Numbered from the stretch's first letter, positions 1-7,235 are shown. The stretch is 7,910 nt of DNA from Candidatus Manganitrophaceae bacterium (GCA_004297235.1 SCUR01000251.1:1-7910), one strand, 5' to 3'. Notes: generated by a model not told the origin, from the letters alone. Numbers and translations: made by a program.

Positions 1-129
1 CTTTTCCGAAACGGCGAGATCATCCGAAAAGTCCCCTCCGAGCAATTGGAATCGGTCCTCTTGTTCGAAGTGGAACAACTCGTTAAAGAGAGAAAGAAAA
101 CACGGGAGGCGACAAAGAAGGTAACGTAA
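1..129 (+). CDS. ispG: 4-hydroxy-3-methylbut-2-enyl diphosphate synthase (IspG/GcpE), C-terminal fragment
   Basis: Only the last 42 residues and the TAA stop (127-129) are in the window. The fragment reads LFRNGEIIRKVPSEQLESVL and then an acidic/basic helix, resembling the extreme C-terminus of bacterial IspG (F-x-x-G-E-x-x-R-K-V-P-x-x-x-L). IspG is the cytoplasmic 4Fe-4S enzyme that reduces MEcPP to HMBPP in the MEP isoprenoid pathway; its iron-sulfur cysteines would lie upstream of the window. The gene order ispG then proS on the same strand, common in several phyla, supports the call. The lysine-rich tail (KERKKTREATKK) looks longer than usual. The last two codons and the stop lie at or inside the palindrome at 122-198, so the present C-terminus may have been set by insertion of that repeat (inference). 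The short fragment limits confidence. Confidence 0.75.
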   Translation, partial: LFRNGEIIRKVPSEQLESVLLFEVEQLVKERKKTREATKKVT

Positions 130-198
130 GGCGTGAGGGGTGAAGTCAAAAGCTTTCATCTTTTACCCCTGACGCTTCACGCCTCACGCCTTACGTTA
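122..198. repeat. Palindrome built of tandem 7-bp repeats, ispG-proS junction
   Basis: Arms 122-145 and 175-198 are 24 nt each and complementary at all but one position (139). Both arms are made of heptamers. On the right, from 161: TTTTACC, CCTGACG, CTTCACG, CCTCACG, CCTTACG. On the left, from 125: CGTAAGG, CGTGAGG, GGTGAAG, TCAAAAG, the reverse complements of the same unit. The 29-nt centre includes AAAGCTTT (149-156). The ispG stop codon lies in the first heptamer. As RNA this would be a very stable hairpin ending 14 nt before the proS start. There is no T-tract after it, so it is not a standard terminator; it could be a REP-like element, a processing site or an attenuator. Confidence 0.85.
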
Positions 199-212
199 TT
201 TCGACTTAAAAG

Positions 213-1943
<1,731 letters not shown>

Positions 1944-1974
1944 ACTCTTTCTTCAACGTTCCCTCATTTTCTAA

Positions 1975-1991
1975 ATCGGCATTCCGCCGAT
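1975..1991 (+). terminator. Weak hairpin downstream of proS
   Basis: ATCGGC (1975-1980) and GCCGAT (1986-1991) form a perfect 6-bp stem with a 5-nt loop, 31 nt after the proS stop. It is followed by AAACTCC rather than a T-tract, so it is at best a weak or factor-dependent end. No better terminator is visible between proS and the S4 gene. Confidence 0.25.
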
Positions 1992-2084
1992 AAACTCCTG
2001 CGCAGGTCTCTGCTTTTTCCGATCGGGAAGGACGATGAAGCGTCGTCTGTCTTGCTAAACCGGAACTGATCTCTACCGACCCCA

Positions 2085-2113
2085 TTTCCTTCCAAAGTCC
2101 CCTTCCTTATAAT
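2085..2113 (+). promoter_or_regulatory. Candidate sigma-70 promoter of the S4 gene
   Basis: A perfect TATAAT (-10) lies at 2108-2113 in an AT-rich patch. The -35 at the right distance (TTTCCT, 2085-2090, 17-bp spacer) is a poor match to TTGACA, so the call rests mainly on the -10. A start near 2120 would give a leader of about 70 nt. The leader is AT-rich, unlike the flanking genes, and shows no obvious strong hairpin. Confidence 0.4.
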
Positions 2114-2191
2114 AGAAATAAGCAAATAAAGGGGAAGCTTGTCTTTTGGATATTCGGATTTATTTTATACAGAAGTGTGGAAAGGAAAAAT

Positions 2192-2791
2192 ATGGGTGCG
2201 AAGCGGGAGCCGCAACATAAAGCGTCCCGGCGATACGGCATGGACCTTTTCGGGACCGGCGGGGCATCTCTTCAGCGCCGGTTGAATGTCCCTCCGGGCG
2301 GAAACCGTCCCGGCGTGCGCCGGCCGACGGAGTATGCACGGCAATTGCGCGAGAAGCAAAAGGTGAAGGATATCTACGGCGTGCGGGAAGCGCAGTTCCG
2401 CCGATATGTCGCCGAAGCGCAGCGGTCGGGAGCGCCGTTGGGGCGGACCCTGCTGGAGATGCTGGAGCGCCGCCTCGACAATGTGGTTTATCGTTTGGGG
2501 CTGGCGCGGACCCGCCTGATGGCGCGTCAGATGATCAGCCACCGCCACGTTCAGGTCGACGGCGATACGGTCACCGTCTCTTCGTATCTTGTCTCTCCCG
2601 GTGAGAAGATCGCCTTGAAAGCCGACGCATTGGCGATGCCGGAAGTGCAGGAGGAGATGGAGGCGCGCCGGCCGACGGTCTCATGGCTTCGCCGCGATCA
2701 GGAAGGCGGAGAGGTGGTCGACCGGCCTCATCGGGAAGAGATCGATCTCGATATCAATGAATCGCTGATCGTTGCCTTCTATACGCGTTGA
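2192..2791 (+). CDS. rpsD: 30S ribosomal protein S4, cysteine-free (zinc-independent) form
   Basis: S4 is a primary 16S rRNA-binding protein that nucleates assembly of the 30S body. This 199-residue protein keeps the family order: an N-terminal segment (RRYGMDLF, 13-20), the QLREKQKVKDIYGVREAQFRRY signature (51-72), LLEMLERRLDNVVYRLGLARTR (87-108), an S4 RNA-binding domain (about 92-155, with ARQMISHRHVQVDG) and the C-terminal DINESLIVAFYTR. It has no cysteine, so it cannot carry the N-terminal zinc knuckle of C+ S4 proteins. The N-terminus (MGAKREPQHKASRRYG) departs from the usual MARYxGPxxKxxRREG. The ATG at 2192 is preferred because AAAGGA (2181-2186) sits 5 nt upstream; an in-frame GTG at 2177 has no such site. 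It stands alone, not in the S13-S11-S4-rpoA cluster, so it may be a second S4 copy (inference; the rest of the genome is not visible). Confidence 0.93.
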   Translation: MGAKREPQHKASRRYGMDLFGTGGASLQRRLNVPPGGNRPGVRRPTEYARQLREKQKVKDIYGVREAQFRRYVAEAQRSGAPLGRTLLEMLERRLDNVVYRLGLARTRLMARQMISHRHVQVDGDTVTVSSYLVSPGEKIALKADALAMPEVQEEMEARRPTVSWLRRDQEGGEVVDRPHREEIDLDINESLIVAFYTR

Positions 2792-2831
2792 CCGGAAGTT
2801 GTTGTCCGTCATCCCGACACCTTTTCCCTCA

Positions 2832-2848
2832 AGGATCGTCGAGATCCT
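2832..2848. other. Small hairpin between rpsD and hsp20
   Basis: AGGATC (2832-2837) and GATCCT (2843-2848) form a perfect stem with loop GTCGA, followed by CTTCATTT. It may weakly terminate the S4 transcript or be part of an operator. It lies inside a wider inverted repeat, CCCGACA (2813-2819) and TGTCGGG (2866-2872), with nearly the same centre. The right half of that repeat overlaps the spacer of the hsp20 promoter candidate. Confidence 0.35.
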
Positions 2849-2859
2849 CTTCATTTGAA

Positions 2860-2888
2860 TTGACCTGTCGGGTGTGCCATATTCAATT
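2860..2888 (+). promoter_or_regulatory. Candidate sigma-70 promoter of the hsp20-lon operon
   Basis: TTGACC (2860-2865) and TTCAAT (2883-2888) are 17 bp apart, matching the consensus at 5/6 and 4/6 positions. The predicted start would be near 2895, with a leader of about 67 nt. No CIRCE element and no convincing sigma-32 promoter is seen here, so heat control, if any, does not follow the best-known patterns. Confidence 0.45.
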
Positions 2889-2961
2889 GAGGCCATCGCA
2901 GAGTCTGAAGGGGGTTGATTCCGGTCAAAACCGAGTTATGTAAGGTTTTACAGGAGGGGAT

Positions 2962-3372
2962 ATGCGCTATCGCTGGATACGTTACCGCTACTCGGAGGTC
3001 GTTCACGATGTGGAGCCGCAGCCGCTGGAGGAGTTGTGGGGGGCGCGCCATCGGGTGATGATGGCCCGGCCGCAATGGCGGCCGCCGGTCGATCTTTATG
3101 AGACCGAAGAGAACCTGATTATTAAGGTGGAGATTGCCGGCCTGCGGGAAGAGGACTTCGAGATCACCCTGTACAACGATGCATTGGTCATTGAGGGGGT
3201 CCGCTCCTGGCGGCTCTCCGATGCGGCGCGCTTCCATGCGGTGGAAGTTCGTTATGGTCCCTTTCGAGTCGAGGTCCCCGTCGTCTTGAACGTCGATCGC
3301 GAACGGATCGGCGCGCAGTACGAGCTCGGCTTTCTCTGCGTCACATTACCGAAGATGGAGGTGAACCGATGA
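2962..3372 (+). CDS. Small heat-shock protein, Hsp20/alpha-crystallin family
   Basis: Cytoplasmic ATP-independent holdase that binds unfolding proteins and keeps them refoldable or degradable. The 136-residue protein has an alpha-crystallin domain at about 40-131: PPVDLYETEENLIIKVEIAGLREEDFEITLYNDALVIEG opens the sandwich, and YGPFRVEVPVVLNVDRERIGAQYELGFLCVTLPK closes it. The usual A-x-x-x-x-G-V-L motif appears as AQYELGFL. The N-terminal arm (1-39) is short and rich in Arg and Tyr. After LPK only MEVNR remains, so the C-terminal extension with the I-x-I/V oligomerisation motif is missing, which may mean smaller assemblies (inference). AGGAGG (2952-2957) lies 4 nt before ATG. The stop codon overlaps the lon start in ATGA (3369-3372), so the two proteins are probably translationally coupled and act in one quality-control pathway. 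Confidence 0.93.
   Translation: MRYRWIRYRYSEVVHDVEPQPLEELWGARHRVMMARPQWRPPVDLYETEENLIIKVEIAGLREEDFEITLYNDALVIEGVRSWRLSDAARFHAVEVRYGPFRVEVPVVLNVDRERIGAQYELGFLCVTLPKMEVNR
3357..3364 (+). promoter_or_regulatory. Ribosome binding site of lon, inside hsp20
   Basis: GGAGGTGA is a full match to the 16S anti-Shine-Dalgarno sequence, 4 nt before the lon ATG and within the last codons of hsp20. It supports the chosen lon start and efficient translation of the second gene of the operon. Confidence 0.85.
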
Positions 3373-5831
3373 CCGCGGATACGAAAGAAGATGTGAGAGG
3401 AACCCCCCTTCCGGATGTCTTGTCCGTCCTCCCGTTGAGGGATACGGTGGCTTTCCCGATGGCGGTCATTCCGCTGATTGTCGGCCAGGAGCGATCGGTC
3501 AAGCTGGTCGAGGATGCGATGCGCGCCAAACGTCTGATCGCCCTGGTGGCCCAGCGGAATGTCGAGGCGCGTCCCGCGGGGCCGGAGGACCTCTATCGTA
3601 TGGGAACAGCGGCCGTTATCCAGCAGCTGCTCCGCGCGCCGGATGGAACCCTCCGCCTGTTGGTCCAGGGGCTGGAGCGAATTCGGATCCTCGACTTCGT
3701 TCAGACGGAGCCCTATCTGGTCGCGCGAATCGAGCCCTCGCCCGAGCACAAAGAAGAAGGGGTGGAGGTCGAAGCGCTGCTGCGCGCCGTCCGGGATTTG
3801 GTCCAACAGCTGGCGCCGCTGATTCCGGAGCTGCCGGAGGAGCTCAACAGCGCGATCCAGGTGCTCACCGATGCGCGTCAGGTCGCCTATCTGGTGGCGA
3901 CGAGCGTTCCGATCTCGGTCGCCGCCCGCCAGGAAGTTTTGGAGCTCGACTCCATTCCGGGAAAATTGCGCCGGCTAATCGAGTTGCTGCAGCATGAGCT
4001 GGCGGTGAGGGAGCTCGGGAAAAAGATCACCCGCGAGACGGAAGAGGAGATGTCGAAAGCGCAGCGGGACTACATCCTCCGCGAGCAGATGAAGACGATC
4101 CAGCGCCAGTTGGGGGAGGAGAACCCCGAGCAGGCGGAGATCGAGGCGTTCCGCCGGAGGCTGGCGGAAGCCCCGCTTCCGGAAGAGGCAAAAGAAGAAG
4201 CCGAGCGCGAGCTGTCGCGGCTGGAGCGTCTCCCGCCGGCCGCCGCGGAGCATGGCTTGATCCGCACCTATCTCGATTGGCTTCTCAGCTTGCCCTGGGG
4301 CAAGCTGACCGGAGAAAAAATCGATGTCTCGCACGCCCGCCAGGTACTTGATGAAGATCACTACGACCTTGAAAAAATCAAGGAGCGGATTCTCGAATAT
4401 CTGGCGGTGAGAAAACTGCGCGAAGAGCGCCGCGCCAAGGTTCCCTTGACCGGCGCCGGAGAGGCGGGGCATGCCGCGGAGGCCGGCCCTCTTCCCCGGA
4501 CTCCGGAAGAGGAAAGTCTCCGGGAGCCGATTCTCTGTTTCGTCGGGCCGCCGGGGGTGGGAAAGACCTCCCTCGGCCAGTCGATCGCCCGCGCGATGGG
4601 CCGGAAGTTCGTCCGCATCAGCTTGGGCGGGGTGCACGACGAGGCGGAGATCCGCGGACATCGTCGGACCTACATCGGGGCGATGCCGGGGCGGATCATT
4701 CAGGCGCTTCGCCGGGCCGAAACGTTCGATCCGGTCTTCATGCTCGATGAGGTCGATAAGCTCGGCGTCGGGTTCCAAGGCGATCCGGCGGCGGCGCTGC
4801 TGGAGGTGCTCGACCCGGCGCAGAACCACGCTTTTGTCGACACCTATCTCGGCGTGCCGGTCGATCTGACGAAAGTCCTTTTTATCTGCACGGCGAACAC
4901 CACCGAGACGATCCCCTCCGCGCTTCAAGACCGGATGGAGATCGTGACCCTCTCCGGTTATACCGAGGAGGAGAAGGTGCATATCGCCCGACGGTTTCTT
5001 CTGCCGAGGCAGCTTCGGGCGCACGGGCTTCAGGAGCAGGAGGTCGCGATCGAGGATGAAGCGATCCGGAGGATCGTTCGCGAATACACGCGGGAGGCGG
5101 GGGTCCGAAGTCTCGAGCGGGCGATCGCCGGCGTATTGAGGAAGGTGGCGCGTCGGATCAGCGAGGGAACGCCGACGCCGATCGTCGTCGGTGCAGACAA
5201 AATTCCGGAGTATCTGGGCCGGCCGCGATTCCTCAACGAGGTCGCCGAGCGGATCGATCGGCCCGGCGTCGCGACAGGATTGGCCTGGACGCCGACCGGC
5301 GGCGATGTGCTCTTTGTCGAGGCGACGATGATGCAGAGCCACGAAGAGCGGTTGATCTTAACCGGCATGCTCGGCGATGTGATGCGGGAGTCGGCGCAGG
5401 CGGCCCTTTCCTACGTTCGGTCCAATGCGGAACGGTTGGGGATCGACCCAAAGGTTTTTGACGGAAAGATCCTCCATATCCATGTTCCGGCCGGGGCGAT
5501 TCCGAAAGATGGCCCTTCGGCCGGGGTCACGATGGTTTCGGCGATCGCCTCGCTTGTCTCCGGCCGGCCGGTGCGGAACGATTTGGCGATGACAGGCGAG
5601 ATTACGCTGCGCGGCAAGGTGCTGCCGGTCGGCGGGATCAAAGAGAAGGTCTTGGCCGCCTACCGGTTGGGGGTGAAGACGGTCCTTCTCCCGCAGCGGA
5701 ATGAAGGGGATCTGGAGGATGTTCCGGAGGAGGTAAAGCGATCAATCACCTTTATTCCGCTCGATTCGGCGGAAGATGTCTTGAAGAACGCGTTGGTTCC
5801 GGTCCCGACCGAAACCGGATTGTTGGTCTAA
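3369..5831 (+). CDS. lon: ATP-dependent serine protease Lon (endopeptidase La)
   Basis: Cytoplasmic hexameric AAA+ protease that unfolds and degrades damaged and selected regulatory proteins. At 820 residues it is slightly longer than E. coli Lon (784). An N-terminal LAN substrate-binding domain (LSVLPLRDTVAFPMAVIPL, from 18) runs to about 205, followed by a helical/coiled-coil region (RDYILREQMKTIQRQLGEE, 233-251; LPWGKLT, 308-314). The ATPase has Walker A GPPGVGKT (393-400), Walker B VFMLDEVDK (456-464), sensor 1 CTANT (507-511) and sensor-2 REAGVRSLER (575-584). The protease domain has the Ser-Lys dyad S717 in PKDGPSAG and K760 in GGIKEK, spaced 43 residues as in E. coli S679/K722. An extra segment of about 30 residues, rich in Gly, Ala and Glu (about 355-386), lies just before the ATPase. 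It is the second gene of the hsp20-lon operon and may be one of several Lon paralogues (inference). Confidence 0.98.
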   Translation: MTADTKEDVRGTPLPDVLSVLPLRDTVAFPMAVIPLIVGQERSVKLVEDAMRAKRLIALVAQRNVEARPAGPEDLYRMGTAAVIQQLLRAPDGTLRLLVQGLERIRILDFVQTEPYLVARIEPSPEHKEEGVEVEALLRAVRDLVQQLAPLIPELPEELNSAIQVLTDARQVAYLVATSVPISVAARQEVLELDSIPGKLRRLIELLQHELAVRELGKKITRETEEEMSKAQRDYILREQMKTIQRQLGEENPEQAEIEAFRRRLAEAPLPEEAKEEAERELSRLERLPPAAAEHGLIRTYLDWLLSLPWGKLTGEKIDVSHARQVLDEDHYDLEKIKERILEYLAVRKLREERRAKVPLTGAGEAGHAAEAGPLPRTPEEESLREPILCFVGPPGVGKTSLGQSIARAMGRKFVRISLGGVHDEAEIRGHRRTYIGAMPGRIIQALRRAETFDPVFMLDEVDKLGVGFQGDPAAALLEVLDPAQNHAFVDTYLGVPVDLTKVLFICTANTTETIPSALQDRMEIVTLSGYTEEEKVHIARRFLLPRQLRAHGLQEQEVAIEDEAIRRIVREYTREAGVRSLERAIAGVLRKVARRISEGTPTPIVVGADKIPEYLGRPRFLNEVAERIDRPGVATGLAWTPTGGDVLFVEATMMQSHEERLILTGMLGDVMRESAQAALSYVRSNAERLGIDPKVFDGKILHIHVPAGAIPKDGPSAGVTMVSAIASLVSGRPVRNDLAMTGEITLRGKVLPVGGIKEKVLAAYRLGVKTVLLPQRNEGDLEDVPEEVKRSITFIPLDSAEDVLKNALVPVPTETGLLV

Positions 5832-5849
5832 CCGGCGAACCTTCTTATC

Positions 5850-5900
5850 GCTCCCTCTCCCACCCAACGGGGAGAGGGAGCTATTCTTCTCTTTTCTCTT
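5850..5900 (+). terminator. Intrinsic terminator of the hsp20-lon operon
   Basis: GCTCCCTCTCCC (5850-5861) and GGGAGAGGGAGC (5870-5881) form a perfect 12-bp stem with an 8-nt loop, followed by the T-rich tract TATTCTTCTCTTTTCTCTT. It begins 18 nt after the lon stop. Confidence 0.9.
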
Positions 5901-5920
5901 GGCTCATGAATCAGATTCGA

Positions 5921-5950
5921 TTGGAATGGGGCGTTGCCCCAAGTCCCGCC
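5921..5950 (+). repeat. 5' fragment of the multi-hairpin repeat family
   Basis: Bases 5921-5942 are identical over 22 nt to 6667-6688, and 19 of them (GAATGGGGCGTTGCCCCAA) recur inverted at 7181-7199. The core folds as TGGGGC-GTT-GCCCCA. The next bases, AAGTCCCGCC, still resemble AAGCCCCAC of the complete copies, then similarity stops. Upstream bases (CTCATGAATCAGATTCGA) only loosely resemble the outer part of the full repeat. It lies between the convergent genes lon and sodC. Confidence 0.7.
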
Positions 5951-5954
5951 ATTC

Positions 5955-5984
5955 TGAGTGCGCTCCGCAACCGAAAGCGCCTCA
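5955..5984 (-). terminator. Hairpin at the 3' end of sodC
   Basis: Read on the minus strand, TGAG-GCGCT (5984-5976) pairs with AGCGC-CTCA (5964-5960 and 5958-5955) with one bulged base at 5959 and an 11-nt loop. The stem starts at the sodC stop codon. There is no T-tract after it; the GGGGC hairpin of the repeat fragment follows. It may protect the 3' end or give partial termination. Confidence 0.4.
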
Positions 5985-6494
5985 CTTTTTCTTAATCACC
6001 CCGCACGCGGCCCGCGGTCCGGCATTGCCGATCGGGTCGGTCTTTTCGTCGTCTTCCGCGACGTGAATGACCAGCGCGGTCCCTTCGGGTTGGAGAAGAG
6101 AGTTCTTTCCTTCTTTGAAGGTGACCTGCTTCGTCGTCACTTCGGTCTTTGCGCTACCGTCCGAGCCGACCATCAGATTGGGGAGATCGCCGGCGTGCGG
6201 TCCTTCCGGACTCTTCAAGCCATGTTTTTTCCCTTCGGGATTGAGATGTCCTCCGGCCGATTTGAAGTCGGGCCCTTCGCATTTTCCGGCGGCGTGGATG
6301 TGGAGACCGTGCGGACCGGGGGAGAGTTTGGAAACGACGATCGCGATTTTCACCCCGTCGGCCCCTTCCGTCAAGGTCGCCGTCCCGATTTTTTCACCCT
6401 GTCCATTCTGAAACTCGGCTTCCCCTTTTGTTTCCGCAAACGCGGCGGAGCTGAGCAGAACCCATCCTAATGCAGCCAGAACAGCATACCTCAT
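5982..6494 (-). CDS. sodC: Secreted copper/zinc superoxide dismutase
   Basis: Converts superoxide to oxygen and hydrogen peroxide in the periplasm or envelope. The 170-residue precursor starts with a signal peptide (MRYAVLAALGWVLLSSAAFA, probable cleavage after residue 20). All expected active-site residues are present: copper ligands H65 and H67 (GLHIH), bridging H83 (GGHLNP) and H144 (VIHVAEDD); zinc ligands H83, H91, H100 and D103; disulfide cysteines C72 and C164; and the substrate-guiding R161 in GNAGPRAACGVI. The enzyme should therefore be active. AAGGAGG (6509-6503 on the minus strand) lies 8 nt before the ATG. The gene converges on lon and has its own promoter at 6591-6620, so it is a separate unit. 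No copper chaperone or second redox gene is adjacent. Confidence 0.97.
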   Translation of the reverse strand: MRYAVLAALGWVLLSSAAFAETKGEAEFQNGQGEKIGTATLTEGADGVKIAIVVSKLSPGPHGLHIHAAGKCEGPDFKSAGGHLNPEGKKHGLKSPEGPHAGDLPNLMVGSDGSAKTEVTTKQVTFKEGKNSLLQPEGTALVIHVAEDDEKTDPIGNAGPRAACGVIKKK

Positions 6495-6590
6495 GTCGGT
6501 TTCCTCCTTTTCGTCGATGTCGGTTCATGGTGTGGAGAAGTGATCCGTATCCCTTGTTCGATCGGGACACCGGGCGGGAATAATCGGAAG

Positions 6591-6620
6591 AGTATAGGAT
6601 GGTTCGGTGCGGGGAGTCAA
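6591..6620 (-). promoter_or_regulatory. Sigma-70 type promoter of sodC
   Basis: On the minus strand, TTGACT (6620-6615) and TATACT (6596-6591) are separated by 18 bp, each matching consensus at 5 of 6 positions. The predicted start near 6584 gives a leader of about 90 nt. The -35 box lies only 17 bases from the edge of the large palindromic repeat at 6638, so upstream control sites for sodC are either absent or lie in the repeat. Confidence 0.75.
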
Positions 6621-6637
6621 GAATCTTTGAGGGAGAG

Positions 6638-6858
6638 TAGTGTCCTAATTTGCGAGATGCGAATAGTTGGAATGGGGCGTTGCCCCAAACCCCACCGTGG
6701 GGCCGCCACGCCGCGGCCCCTTCGGCTTCCCAAGGGACACCAAGGGGAGCAAGCCCCCTTGGAACCCCGACGGTCGAACTCGGCGCGACCGCGCAAGAGC
6801 GGCGCGGATCGCCCCTCAAACAGACTCCGACCTATAAAGGTAGGTGAACCGTCTGACA
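6638..6858 (+). repeat. Multi-hairpin repeat, left copy
   Basis: This is one arm of the 598-bp palindrome 6638-7235. The outer 23 bases (from TAGTGTCCT) match the inverted right end with 2 mismatches. Hairpins in order: H1 TGGGGC/GCCCCA (6673-6687), H2 GGGGCCGC/GCGGCCCC with loop CACGCC (6699-6720), H3 CCAAGGGG/CCCCTTGG (6740-6762), H4 CCGCGC/GCGCGG with loop AAGAGCG (6789-6807), H5 ACCT/AGGT (6830-6845). A second CCAAGGG at 6730-6736 could compete for the H3 right arm. The conserved block GGTAGGTG...GTCT (6839-6854) matches the right copy at 14 of 16 positions. Weaker similarity continues to GCGCGCAGGCTC (6904-6915). No credible gene lies within; open frames here on either strand are products of high GC. 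Confidence 0.85.
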
Positions 6859-6993
6859 GAAGGAACGCAGGAGTGCTTGATTGATAGAGGAACATCCTTC
6901 CAAGCGCGCAGGCTCGGTTGGGTTTACTTCTAAAAAAAAAGAGCAAAGAGGCTGCGCGTGTGCGGCCTGCGGACGCGATATACCCGCGTACTT
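6859..6993. other. Centre of the palindrome, with an A9 run
   Basis: No gene is visible. The midpoint of the 598-bp palindrome (about 6936-6937) falls in nine consecutive A residues (6932-6940). Read on the minus strand this is a T9 tract after the right-hand copy, preceded by GC-rich sequence (CCGCACACGCGCAGCC), which could end a leftward transcript. ACGCG/CGCGT (6973-6977 and 6985-6989) makes a small hairpin on the right side. GCGCGCAGGCTC (plus, 6904-6915) and ACGCGCAGCCTC (minus strand) match at 10 of 12 positions, suggesting that both copies extend into this segment. Confidence 0.5.
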
Positions 6994-7235
6994 TGATAGA
7001 CGTTCCACCTACCGAATCAGGTCGCCTGCCTGGCCTAGAGAAAGGAGCGGCCACCAGGAAGCGCAATCCACGATGTTCTTTCGTGGTTGAGCGAGTTGCG
7101 ACCGTGGGGGTGCTGGGGGGTATCCCCCCGCTGCCCTGGGAATCGAAAGGGGGGTGGGCATGCACCCCCCGTCGTGGGGCTTGGGGCAACGCCCCATTCA
7201 AACCAACTATCTGCAACTCGCAAATGAGGACACTA
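6994..7235 (-). repeat. Multi-hairpin repeat, right copy (inverted)
   Basis: Read on the minus strand from 7235 it has the same order as the left copy. H1 TGGGGC/GCCCCA (core 7181-7199). H2 GGGGGGTG/CACCCCCC with loop CATGCC (7170-7149). H3 with six G-C pairs around loop ATA (7129-7115) plus an outer GC/GC. H4 CCACGA/TCGTGG with loop AAGAACA (7086-7068). H5 ACCT/AGGT (7022-7007). Stem sequences of H2 and H4 differ from the left copy at both partners, so pairing is kept. An extra stretch of about 23 nt relative to the left copy lies between H4 and H5 (7023-7067) and contains TGGCC/GGCCA complementarity. No protein-coding gene is associated. Confidence 0.85.

Noticed and set aside
2080..2087. 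CCCCATTT upstream of rpsD, resembling a sigma-32 -10 element
   Set aside because: No CTTGAAA-like -35 at the required 13-16 bp; CTTGCTAAA (2051-2059) is too far away.
2177..2191. Upstream GTG start for the S4 protein
   Set aside because: The AAAGGA site lies between this GTG and the ATG at 2192, so it can only serve the ATG.
3975..5342. 455-codon open frame antisense to lon, plus other long antisense frames in lon, proS and sodC
   Set aside because: They mirror strongly supported genes in GC-rich DNA with third-position bias, have no domain-like sequence and no start signals.
6638..7235. CRISPR array or tRNA/rRNA gene in the repeat region
   Set aside because: There are only two inverted copies with no regular spacer pattern, and no cloverleaf or rRNA motifs could be found.
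6638..7235. Complete insertion sequence
   Set aside because: Despite terminal inverted repeats there is no transposase frame or catalytic motif in the 598 bp, and no clear target duplication beyond TA at the edges.
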